Assembly (NCBI GenBank): GCA_016181215.1
Contig: JACOZS010000041.1
Span: forward strand, 1-7,521
Reading direction: 5' to 3'
DNA from: Candidatus Woesearchaeota archaeon
GTDB lineage: Archaea > Nanobdellota > Nanobdellia > SCGC-AAA011-G17 > JACOZS01
DNA length: 7,521 nucleotides
Of this stretch, positions 1 to 5,963 are shown piece by piece (position 1 is the first letter of the stretch; each line of letters starts with the position of its first letter). Under the pieces are notes generated by a model. That model did not search any database and was not told the DNA's origin. It saw nothing but the letters and a program-made list of their open reading frames with translations. The position numbers and the translations under genes were made by a program.

Positions 1-56
1 AATGATTTATCCAGAGAGTAAAAAGAGACTCATAATTGATTTGTAATGATAATTTT
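1..56. other. Left-edge sequence, no supported gene
   Basis: In the first + frame the codons read NDLSRE followed by a TAA at 19-21. This could be the tail of an upstream gene cut by the window edge, but six codons prove nothing. On the minus strand the only ATG (at 33) gives an 8-residue frame, so I see no divergent gene. Confidence 0.25.
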
Positions 57-77
57 GGTTTATAAACTATATAAACC
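57..77. repeat. Inverted repeat over the TATA box
   Basis: Arms ggtttata (57-64) and tataaacc (70-77) are exact reverse complements separated by the 5 bases aacta. The right arm overlaps the functional TATA box. The symmetry gives a TATA element on each strand. It could be a repressor operator or simply a symmetric AT-rich promoter; the sequence alone does not decide. Confidence 0.55.
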
Positions 78-98
78 AATTTCTAATTTAAGAAATTC
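57..98 (+). promoter_or_regulatory. Leaderless archaeal promoter of the Ca2+-ATPase
   Basis: A TATA box (tatataaa, 68-75) is centred about 27 bases before the ATG at 99. That is the spacing expected if transcription starts at or next to the start codon. There is no purine-rich ribosome binding site before the ATG. A second TATA-like element (tttata, 59-64) lies further upstream. Confidence 0.7.
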
Positions 99-2696
99 AT
101 GTTTTACGATACAGGGGTAGCTGAAATATACGGTATTCTTGAAACCAGAGAATCTGGATTAAGCCAGGAAGAGGTTAAAGTTAGATTAGAGAAGCATGGA
201 TATAATGAATTTAAAAAAGAGAAAAGAATAACCTGGTTAAAAATATTGATAGCCCAATTTAATGATCCCTTAATTTACATACTCATCGCGGCTATACTAA
301 TTTCTACTGTATTAAATGAATTCGTAGATTCTCTTGTGATCGCTGCTATTTTAATAATAAATGCCGCAATAGGATTTTTTCAAGAATACAAAGCTGAAAA
401 GGCAATTGAATTATTAAAAAAATTAGCAGGTTTAAAATCCAAGGTAATAAGAGAAGGAAATGAAATCATAATTGATTCGAAAGAAATAGTACCTGGAGAT
501 ATTTTAATTTTGGAATCTGGAGATAAAATAAGTGCAGATGCAAGAATCATAGAATGTTATGAATTAAAAACTGATGAAAGTTCATTGACCGGAGAAAGCA
601 CGCCGGTTAAAAAATCAATAGAAGTGATAAACAGGGAAGTTGCGGTTGCAGACCAAATAAATATGGTATTCTCAGGGACTAGCGTTGTTTATGGCAGAGG
701 CAAGGCCATTGTTACTAGCACTGGGATGAGCACAGAAGTAGGCAAAATAGCCAAGTTAGTCCAAGAAATAATAGAGACTAAAACTCCAATTCAAGAAAAA
801 ATGGTCAAATTTGGTAAATCGCTTGGGTTGGGTGCGATTTTAGTGTGCGTGGTTGTATTCCTGATAGGATATGCCAAAGGATTGAACTTTATTGAAATGC
901 TGTTGACTGCCTTGTCCCTTGCTGTAGCAATTGTGCCGGAAGGACTTCCTGTTGTTGTCACGATATGCTTAGCCATAGGCGTAAGAAGAATGTTGAAGGT
1001 TAATTCCTTGATAAGAAGATTAAAAGCCATAGAAACCTTGGGAAGTGTTCAGGTGATATGCGCGGATAAGACAGGAACTATCACTAAAAATGAGATGACT
1101 GTGACAAGATTATTTGTTAATAATAGATTGATTGATGTAACCGGTAAAGGTTATGAAACCAAAGGTGAATTCTTATTGGACAGAAGGATAACAGATCCAA
1201 AGAATTTCAAAATATTATTAGAAATAATGAGCGGATGCAATAATGCTTCTATTGAATTGGGAGATCCTACTGAAAGAGCATTGATTGTACTGGGGAAAAA
1301 AGCGGGGGTTGAGAAGAGAGACAGGATAGATGAGGTTCCTTTTGATTCTGCTAAGAAATGGATGAGCACTACGCATATAATAAACGGGAAAAGAATAATT
1401 TTCATCAAAGGGGCACCGGAGGTTGTTGTTGGCATGTGCAATAATATACATGCCGGCAAGACAACAAGAAGATTCACGCCAAATGACAAGCAGATTATTT
1501 TGGATAATAATAAGGTTATGGCTTCTGATGCTTTAAGGGTATTAGCTGCAGCTTATCAAATTGAAAAGAAGATTGTGTTTGTTGGGTTAGTGGGAATGAT
1601 TGATCCACCAAGAGAAGAGGTTAAAGAAGCTGTTGAATTTAAAGAAGCTGTTGAATTATGCAAGAAAGCAGGAATCAGAACGATAATGATTACAGGGGAT
1701 CATAAATTAACTGCAGAAGCGGTTGGAAAGGAGGTTGGAATTAAGGGCATAGCAATAGAAGGAATACAATTAGATAAAATTGATGATGAGAAACTGAAAG
1801 AGGTTGTTAAAGAGCATGATATTTATGCTAGAGTAAACCCAGAACATAAAGTAAGAATATTAAATGCTTTGCAAGAATTGAATTACGTTGTTGCAATGAC
1901 TGGGGATGGGGTTAATGATGCTCCTGCTCTAAAAAAAGCAGATGTTGGAGTAGCAATGGGCATTCAGGGGACTGATGTTGCCAGGGAATCCTCTGATATG
2001 GTATTACTAGATGATAATTTTGCATCTGTTGTCAAGGCAGTAAAGGAAGGCCGTGTAATCTATGACAATCTTAGGAAATTTATTATGTATTTATTAAGTG
2101 CAAACTTCGGAGAACTCTTAATTATATTAGTCAGCATGATTTTATTCAAGAAGGAATTGTTGCCTTTATTACTTCCATTACAATTATTATGGATTAATTT
2201 GGTTACTGATTCTTTGCCTGCTCTGGCTTTAGGTGTTGATCCTGAAGACGGTGATGTGATGAGCAGAAAACCTAGAAAAAAGGAAGAGGGGATATTGAAG
2301 GGTTCAATCGGATTTATTGTAATTTCTGGGATTATTTCAATGCTTGCTGTCTTGACGTTGTTTGAATGGTACAGCGTTGGTCATGATGTTGATAAAACTA
2401 GAACTTTGGCATTAACTACTTTGGTGTTTTTTGAACTGTTCTTAGTGTTTAGCTGCAGATCAAATAAGAGTGTATTTGAGTTTAATGTGTTATCAAACAG
2501 GTATGTTATTTTTGCTGTATTGGCTTCTGGTTTATTGCAGGTTTTACTTGTGATGAGCCCGGTTGGGATGTATTTTGGATTGACCCCTTTAGGGATGTTG
2601 GACTGGATTGGAGCCCTAATGGTGTCTGGTTTAGGAGTTTTACTTATTGAAGGAAAGAAATTCTATAATTCAAGAAATATTAAAACTGATAGATAA
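99..2696 (+). CDS. P2-type Ca2+-transporting ATPase
   Basis: An 865-residue P-type ATPase that exports Ca2+ from the cytoplasm using ATP; near full length for the family. The N-terminal cation-ATPase domain leads into M1-M2 (about 56-93). The actuator motif TGES is at 164-167, M4 PEGLP at 280-284, the phosphorylated Asp in DKTGT at D323, GDPTE at 388-392, nucleotide-site KGAPE at 437-441, DPP at 502-504, TGD at 532-534 and TGDGVND at 601-607. By motif alignment, the SERCA calcium ligands are all present: N669 and E672 (M5), N700, T703 and D704 (M6), E779 (M8) and E281 (M4). The N in M6 (NLVTD) argues against Na+/K+-ATPase, and PEGLP rather than PVGLP argues against P3A H+-ATPase. Six residues are duplicated at 509-520. 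The ATG is supported by leaderless promoter spacing. Ca2+ specificity is inferred from ligands; a Mn2+ or other cation pump is possible. Confidence 0.95.
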   Translation: MFYDTGVAEIYGILETRESGLSQEEVKVRLEKHGYNEFKKEKRITWLKILIAQFNDPLIYILIAAILISTVLNEFVDSLVIAAILIINAAIGFFQEYKAEKAIELLKKLAGLKSKVIREGNEIIIDSKEIVPGDILILESGDKISADARIIECYELKTDESSLTGESTPVKKSIEVINREVAVADQINMVFSGTSVVYGRGKAIVTSTGMSTEVGKIAKLVQEIIETKTPIQEKMVKFGKSLGLGAILVCVVVFLIGYAKGLNFIEMLLTALSLAVAIVPEGLPVVVTICLAIGVRRMLKVNSLIRRLKAIETLGSVQVICADKTGTITKNEMTVTRLFVNNRLIDVTGKGYETKGEFLLDRRITDPKNFKILLEIMSGCNNASIELGDPTERALIVLGKKAGVEKRDRIDEVPFDSAKKWMSTTHIINGKRIIFIKGAPEVVVGMCNNIHAGKTTRRFTPNDKQIILDNNKVMASDALRVLAAAYQIEKKIVFVGLVGMIDPPREEVKEAVEFKEAVELCKKAGIRTIMITGDHKLTAEAVGKEVGIKGIAIEGIQLDKIDDEKLKEVVKEHDIYARVNPEHKVRILNALQELNYVVAMTGDGVNDAPALKKADVGVAMGIQGTDVARESSDMVLLDDNFASVVKAVKEGRVIYDNLRKFIMYLLSANFGELLIILVSMILFKKELLPLLLPLQLLWINLVTDSLPALALGVDPEDGDVMSRKPRKKEEGILKGSIGFIVISGIISMLAVLTLFEWYSVGHDVDKTRTLALTTLVFFELFLVFSCRSNKSVFEFNVLSNRYVIFAVLASGLLQVLLVMSPVGMYFGLTPLGMLDWIGALMVSGLGVLLIEGKKFYNSRNIKTDR
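1621..1657 (+). repeat. 18-base exact tandem duplication inside the ATPase gene
   Basis: ttaaagaagctgttgaat at 1621-1638 is repeated exactly at 1639-1656, and one further base also matches. It keeps the frame and encodes KEAVEF then KEAVEL (residues 509-520), between DPPR and TGD in the P-domain. The distance from D of DPP to T of TGD is 30 residues here against 24 in SERCA1 (D601 to T625). The excess is exactly one repeat unit. Confidence 0.95.
2663..2696. other. 34-base convergent 3' overlap of ATPase and antiporter genes
   Basis: The ATPase stop codon (TAA, 2694-2696) lies inside the antiporter gene, whose stop (TAG on the minus strand, 2665-2663) lies inside the ATPase gene. Transcripts of the two calcium transporters must therefore be complementary at their 3' ends. 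No oligo-T terminator stands out in the shared stretch. Confidence 0.85.
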
Positions 2697-3604
2697 AGTA
2701 TGTAGATTAATAAGAAGATTATTCCCTGTATTCCCCGCAATAACCAATTTTTTCCCAGGAATCCAAGCAAAAGCAAGGTAATGAATAACATCATTGGCAG
2801 GCTAAATAATAATATTCTTGTTGTCAGTTCGATCGGCGTTATTAATGAGGAGATTCCTATTACCAGCAGGATATTAACAATATTACTTCCGATTATGTTT
2901 CCTAATAGAATATCGGGCATACGTTTTCGGGCAGCTGTAATTGTTACAGCCAGCTCGGGCAAGGAAGTACCGATGGCAATCAAGGTTAAACCCATGAATT
3001 CCTGTCTTACTCCCAGTTCTGCAGCAAGTTTAACTGAATAATCCACTACAAATTTGGCTGATAACAAAAGAAACCCTAAGGATATGCAGAAAACTATAAG
3101 AGTATTCCTAAGTCTAGCGGTGTTTAGAGAACCTACAAATTTGGCGTATCTTTCTTTCTTGCGCGTTTGATATAAAATGTAAATGTAGACTATAAAGGTT
3201 AACAGGAAAACAATTCCTTCTGTCCAAGAGATAATCCTATCAAGACTGAGAAGGTAGAAAAGCAAGGATATGGAAAGCAAGAATATAGAATCTCGATAGA
3301 AAAATTCCTTTTTTACGGTAATTACAGTAAGAATGCTGCCAATTCCGAGAATAAGACCTATATTTGCTATGTTAGAACCAACTATATTACCTATAATTAT
3401 TCCTGTGTTGTTTTCCAGAGCAGCTATTATGGATGTTACTAGTTCTGGAAGAGAGGTTCCTATTGCTACAAGGGTTAAACCTATGATGAATTTTGAGATG
3501 TTCAGGTGCTGGGCGATTTTACCGGAAGATTTTATAAAGTATTCAGAACTTTTTAATAAGATTAATATGGAAATGAGCACTATTATTAAATCTAGTAATA
3601 TCAT
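2663..3604 (-). CDS. Ca2+/cation antiporter, CaCA family (NCX_Mj / YrbG type)
   Basis: A 313-residue membrane antiporter expected to exchange cytoplasmic Ca2+ for Na+ or H+. Two inverted-topology repeats are plain: α1 carries GTSLPE (49-54) and GNIVGSNIAN (72-81); α2 carries GTSLPE (212-217) and GNIIGSNIVN (235-244). About ten hydrophobic segments are visible, with the single longer hydrophilic stretch near 146-168 separating the halves. From the ATG at 3604, T50, S51, E54, S77 and N81 fall at the same numbers as the ion ligands of Methanocaldococcus NCX_Mj. The second set is T213, S214, E217, S240 and N244, where NCX_Mj has D240. I chose ATG at 3604 over the adjacent TTG at 3607 because the TATA box spacing fits a leaderless ATG. 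It converges on a Ca2+-ATPase gene, which supports a calcium role. Whether the counter-ion is Na+ or H+ cannot be read here. Confidence 0.93.
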   Translation of the reverse strand: MILLDLIIVLISILILLKSSEYFIKSSGKIAQHLNISKFIIGLTLVAIGTSLPELVTSIIAALENNTGIIIGNIVGSNIANIGLILGIGSILTVITVKKEFFYRDSIFLLSISLLFYLLSLDRIISWTEGIVFLLTFIVYIYILYQTRKKERYAKFVGSLNTARLRNTLIVFCISLGFLLLSAKFVVDYSVKLAAELGVRQEFMGLTLIAIGTSLPELAVTITAARKRMPDILLGNIIGSNIVNILLVIGISSLITPIELTTRILLFSLPMMLFITLLLLGFLGKNWLLRGIQGIIFLLIYILYLSVLIFLEL

Positions 3605-3637
3605 CAAATTATGTTTTTAATTGGGGATATAAATATT
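3605..3637 (-). promoter_or_regulatory. Leaderless promoter of the Ca2+ antiporter
   Basis: On the minus strand a TATA box (atttatat, 3634 down to 3627) is centred about 27 bases before the ATG at 3604. No Shine-Dalgarno sequence lies between them. It stands back to back with the promoter of the coiled-coil operon in a gap of about 100 bases. Confidence 0.65.
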
Positions 3638-3654
3638 TCTAATGTCTATGGAAG

Positions 3655-3710
3655 GGAAAGGTTTATATACCTTCTAGTGCTAACATTAAAACACTGAGGG
3701 GGAGTGATTA
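3655..3710 (+). promoter_or_regulatory. Promoter and Shine-Dalgarno of the coiled-coil operon
   Basis: A purine-rich BRE-like stretch (gggaaagg, about 3654-3661) precedes the TATA box tttatata (3662-3669). Transcription is expected near 3691, leaving a leader of about 20 bases. That leader contains gagggggagtgat (3696-3708), a strong match to the archaeal Shine-Dalgarno GGAGGTGAT. This contrasts with the leaderless genes around it. Confidence 0.7.
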
Positions 3711-4997
3711 ATGCCTATAAATAGTTTTACAGTGCTTCATAGTTATATTTTAGTATTCATTTTGTTTATAGCTGCTATTCTGTGGTTTAAGATAAAAAGA
3801 GACGTGAACTTATCTGATCTAAAGATAGGAAGAAGCCTTACCTGGATTTATTTGTTATTTATTCCTATTGGGATAAACCTGCTTATATTCAATACAAGCG
3901 AAACCAAAGAGGCTATTGTCAATGTTTTGACTACGTTGATTGCTTTAGCTTTGTTCTTTATGGCTATTGCTGATAATATGAGAGCCAGAAAGCAAAGGAA
4001 AGCGCAGCTGCTTGGACTTAAGGAAGTCGTTCAAGGCAAAAAAGAAAAAGAACATGAAGAAATGATAGTAGGAGACAGCAAGCTGAGAATGGAATTCTTG
4101 AAGGGTGTTGTTGAAAAGGATGTTAGAGAATTTGAGAAGAAAAAAAGAGAGCAGGAGAGATTTGAAAGAGAATTAAAAAGAAAGGAAGAATATCTGAACA
4201 AGAGGTATGATAATTTACAGCCTACTAAAGATAAGCTAAGGGCGAGTTTGAAGAAGACAGTACAGAAAGAAAATGAAATCTCAAATAGGGACAAGGAAAG
4301 TTCACGCAAGGAAAAGGAACTAAAAAGAAGCAAAGCTGATCTTGAGGCATACAAAACAAGGCTTAGCGATGAAGAAAAGAACTTCAAAAGAGAAAAAAAG
4401 GCATTTTTGACTGGTATGGAATCGAAATATAAATCAATGTTTGATGCTGAAAAGGAAAGGGTTCAGGAAAAAATTAAAAAAATTGATGATTATGAAAGAG
4501 ACCTGAAAGATAGAGAAGCTGAAATTAATCGAGAGGTCAGCAGTATAAAAAATAAAGAAACTGAAATTGAAAAACAAGCCAAATTTTACAGAAATAAAAT
4601 TGATGAATTGGGCAAGGTTGAAGAGCGCGTAAGAAAAGAAAAAGATGAATTAGAAGACGATAGAAATGAGGTTGGAAGGCTTATTAAGGAAACAGAGGGT
4701 TTTGGAAAAGAAAAAGCGTCAATTGAGAAAGAGAAAAGAAGAATAATAGCAGAGAGAGAAAAGACCGAATCAAAAAAAATAGAACTTGAGGAATCTGAAA
4801 GAGATTTCCAGAATGAAAAGAAACTAATTGAAAGAGAGCTTGAGGAAGCCAAGAAGATTAAATCAGAGATTTCCAGATTTGGGAGTATTAAAGACGCGAA
4901 AGAATTAAGGCAGATACTGGCTGACAAAGAAAAAGAACTGCATGAAGAAAGAAGAAAAGTAAGGGTATTACAGAGAATGATAAGGAGGGGTCATTAA
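3711..4997 (+). CDS. Membrane-anchored long coiled-coil protein, function unknown
   Basis: I do not recognise a named family for this 428-residue protein. Three hydrophobic segments lie near 8-26, 43-60 and 68-87. The loop between the first two (KIKRDVNLSDLKIGR) and the stretch after the third (MRARKQRKAQ) are basic, so the positive-inside rule puts the N-terminus outside and the C-terminal part in the cytoplasm. From about 95 to the end the chain is almost entirely charged Lys/Glu/Arg helix with regular hydrophobic positions and very few Pro or Gly, as in SMC, Rad50 or tropomyosin-like coiled coils; it has no Walker motifs. It looks like a membrane-tethered cytoplasmic rod or scaffold. The start has a strong Shine-Dalgarno. 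It ends one base before the next gene, which shares its three-segment topology, so the two are probably co-translated. Similarity of the rod to SMC-like proteins would be compositional, not evidence of function. Confidence 0.85.
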   Translation: MPINSFTVLHSYILVFILFIAAILWFKIKRDVNLSDLKIGRSLTWIYLLFIPIGINLLIFNTSETKEAIVNVLTTLIALALFFMAIADNMRARKQRKAQLLGLKEVVQGKKEKEHEEMIVGDSKLRMEFLKGVVEKDVREFEKKKREQERFERELKRKEEYLNKRYDNLQPTKDKLRASLKKTVQKENEISNRDKESSRKEKELKRSKADLEAYKTRLSDEEKNFKREKKAFLTGMESKYKSMFDAEKERVQEKIKKIDDYERDLKDREAEINREVSSIKNKETEIEKQAKFYRNKIDELGKVEERVRKEKDELEDDRNEVGRLIKETEGFGKEKASIEKEKRRIIAEREKTESKKIELEESERDFQNEKKLIERELEEAKKIKSEISRFGSIKDAKELRQILADKEKELHEERRKVRVLQRMIRRGH

Positions 4998-4998
4998 A
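4984..4998 (+). promoter_or_regulatory. Strong ribosome binding site for the 112-residue membrane protein
   Basis: ggagggg (4984-4990) lies 8 bases before the ATG at 4999, inside the end of the coiled-coil gene. It supports 4999 over the adjacent in-frame ATG at 5002, although both are possible. Confidence 0.6.
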
Positions 4999-5337
4999 AT
5001 GATGCATCCTACAATAATATTCTGGAGCAACACGGTTGCTGTATTACTGGTATTCTTAAGTTTTTTAATAATAATAAGTACCAGGAAGTATACTAAGGAA
5101 AGCCTTGGGAATGCTGTCAGCGGAATATCGTTTGGATTATTCTTGTTTTTAATTACGTTATTGATAAACGAGGTTAATTATTTCAGCAGGTATTTTTCTG
5201 TTTATGTCAGTGCGTATGTTCCTTGGCTGCCTACTATAATTCCTTTTTTAACTGGAAATGTAACTTTGATATTACTTACTTTAACGGCAATATGCTTCTT
5301 AATAGGCGGATTATTGATAAGAAGGAATATTCAGTGA
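4999..5337 (+). CDS. Small three-segment membrane protein, partner of the coiled-coil protein
   Basis: No family is recognised for this 112-residue protein. It has three hydrophobic segments near 9-27, 39-57 and 86-107. The first loop (STRKYTKESLG) and the C-terminal RRNIQ are basic, predicting N-terminus outside and C-terminus inside. A longer, aromatic-rich outside loop (58-85, with YFSRYFSVYVSAYVPW) separates segments two and three. The layout matches the membrane part of the preceding 428-residue protein, but without the coiled coil. It follows that gene after one base and has its own Shine-Dalgarno, so one operon is nearly certain. A reasonable inference is that it assembles with the coiled-coil protein in the membrane. 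The alternative is an unrelated small membrane protein carried in the same transcript. Confidence 0.8.
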   Translation: MMHPTIIFWSNTVAVLLVFLSFLIIISTRKYTKESLGNAVSGISFGLFLFLITLLINEVNYFSRYFSVYVSAYVPWLPTIIPFLTGNVTLILLTLTAICFLIGGLLIRRNIQ

Positions 5338-5377
5338 AGGGCGGTTTCCCCTATGAGAAAACTCAGATTTTGGTTTG

Positions 5378-5560
5378 CTATTCAAAATCTTCTTTTGGGT
5401 TCTTAGCTCTCTTTAATGCGTCCCTATAGCCGCTCATAAAACCTTCTTCTTCAGAAGATATTTCGTCGTCTTCTGCAAGTTCTTCCAGGTTTTCTTCGTC
5501 AAATAAGTCTTTGTCTTCCTCGGAGAGCTGATCAAATCCCCCTTCGAAGTCTTCTTCCAT
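5378..5560 (-). CDS. Small acidic leaderless protein, function unknown
   Basis: A 60-residue protein with 25 Asp or Glu; residues 2-39 contain 21 acidic residues and one Lys. The last third changes character: EEEGFMSGYRDALKRAKNPKE (37-57) could form a short amphipathic helix with a basic face. It starts with ATG at 5560, and a TATA box stands about 28 bases upstream, which strongly supports a real leaderless gene despite its size. It ends 40 bases from the end of the membrane-protein operon, convergent with it. The EEEGFxxGY pattern reminds me of small acidic proteins common in archaeal genomes, but I cannot name a family. It may be a charge-based binding partner of a basic protein or nucleic-acid enzyme; that is speculation. 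Confidence 0.75.
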   Translation of the reverse strand: MEEDFEGGFDQLSEEDKDLFDEENLEELAEDDEISSEEEGFMSGYRDALKRAKNPKEDFE

Positions 5561-5592
5561 AAACTGCGAAGCTTTTGGAGTGCTTATATAGG
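5561..5592 (-). promoter_or_regulatory. Leaderless promoter of the small acidic gene
   Basis: On the minus strand the TATA box ctatataag (5591 down to 5583) is centred about 28 bases from the ATG at 5560. No Shine-Dalgarno is present in between. The spacing matches the other leaderless promoters in the window. Confidence 0.65.
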
Positions 5593-5622
5593 TATGGCAT
5601 ATATTGGATATATAGTATAAGA

Positions 5623-5666
5623 ATATTTGAAGTATTTATAAGTAATTTATAAATAATTTAGATTAT
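5623..5666. repeat. AT-rich repeats with an 11-base period
   Basis: Units atttataagta (5634-5644) and atttataaata (5645-5655) differ at two bases. They are flanked by looser copies atatttgaagt (5623-5633) and atttagattat (5656-5666). The period is close to one DNA turn, so the AT tracts lie on the same face. This suits curved DNA or a multi-site regulator between the divergent acidic gene and the 5722 locus. Low-complexity AT sequence is the plain alternative. Confidence 0.4.
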
Positions 5667-5692
5667 GGTATAACTCGTAAATAATAGAAACC

Positions 5693-5721
5693 TTTAAAAA
5701 ATAGATTATGATATCTATCTT
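5693..5721 (+). promoter_or_regulatory. Promoter of the 5722 locus
   Basis: A TATA-like box tttaaaaaa (5693-5701), preceded by gaaacc, is centred about 25 bases before 5722, where an ATG stands. This predicts an RNA beginning at about 5718-5723. Confidence 0.5.
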
Positions 5722-5963
5722 ATGAGCACCTGGAAAAAGTGGGAAGAACCAATAACATTAGCATTCTCGTCTTCAGAGGATATTCTTTTTTCTCCGGCAG
5801 GAGAGTTAGTGGATTTAGAAGGATTGAAGACTTTAATCCTAGTAATCCCGTATATATAAAAAGTTGTGAGGGTTGGGAGGCCGGTAGATTAAGAACCGCA
5901 GCAGGATACGCGACTTCTCCGCGCATAAGCATTGACAATGGAATGACTAACTATTCTTTTTTC
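5720..5963 (+). ncRNA. Candidate structured RNA or unresolved small transcription unit
   Basis: A promoter-linked stretch with higher GC than its surroundings, containing a run of small inverted repeats. These are tctcc-ggca-ggaga (5791-5804), a 9-pair hairpin with a 3-base loop (5820-5840, one G-U pair), cggt/accg (5882-5898), cgcg/cgcg (5909-5923) and catt-gac-aatg (5930-5940). A T6 tract (5957-5962), the usual archaeal termination signal, follows. This fits an independent RNA of about 240 bases. It lacks features I would require for SRP RNA (long end-to-end pairing, GGAA tetraloop), RNase P RNA or tRNA. The alternative is a protein gene, since two overlapping frames are open here. I cannot decide between them. 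Confidence 0.3.
5722..5859 (+). CDS. Candidate 45-residue leaderless ORF (alternative reading)
   Basis: The ATG at 5722 sits where the upstream TATA box predicts the transcript start, exactly as for the confident leaderless genes. The frame begins MSTWKKWEEPITLAFSSSED and ends ILVIPYI before TAA. I recognise no family, there is no signal peptide, and only the C-terminal 10 or so residues are hydrophobic. It overlaps the 78-codon frame starting at 5739, so at most one is likely to be the main product. A gene broken by a frameshift would also produce this picture. Confidence 0.25.
   Translation: MSTWKKWEEPITLAFSSSEDILFSPAGELVDLEGLKTLILVIPYI

Noticed and set aside
151..1030. Minus-strand frames inside the ATPase gene (for example 791-1030 and 1151-1489)
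   Set aside because: They run antisense to conserved P-type ATPase domains with all motifs on the plus strand; no promoter or family signal on the minus strand.
2781..3620. Two + strand open frames (2781-3041 and 3333-3620) that resemble each other (SGKEVPMAIKVKP and SGREVPIATRVKP)
   Set aside because: They lie antisense to the two α-repeats of the antiporter; their mutual similarity is the mirror image of the duplicated GTSLPE repeats, not a real paralog pair.
4031..4927. Long minus-strand open frames rich in Ser, Phe and Leu
   Set aside because: They are the antisense of Lys/Glu-rich coiled-coil codons (AAA, GAA), which rarely give stops on the opposite strand. No promoter precedes them.
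5223..5429. 68-codon + frame across the end of the 112-residue membrane protein gene
   Set aside because: It overlaps most of the third membrane segment of a better supported gene and the convergent acidic gene, and has no start signal of its own.
5791..5898. tRNA or RNase P RNA in the GC-rich part of the gap
   Set aside because: No T-arm with TTC-A pattern on either strand, no acceptor pairing, and no GAGGAAAGTC-like RNase P core.
5860..5930. Possible SRP RNA core (AGG, hairpin, AGCAG order around 5877-5903)
   Set aside because: The GGAA-type tetraloop is missing and the ends of the unit do not pair over a long helix, as archaeal SRP RNA requires. The short motif match is likely chance.
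5720..5938. 72-codon minus-strand frame opposite the 5722 locus
   Set aside because: No TATA box or Shine-Dalgarno precedes its start on the minus strand, while the plus strand has a well-placed promoter.
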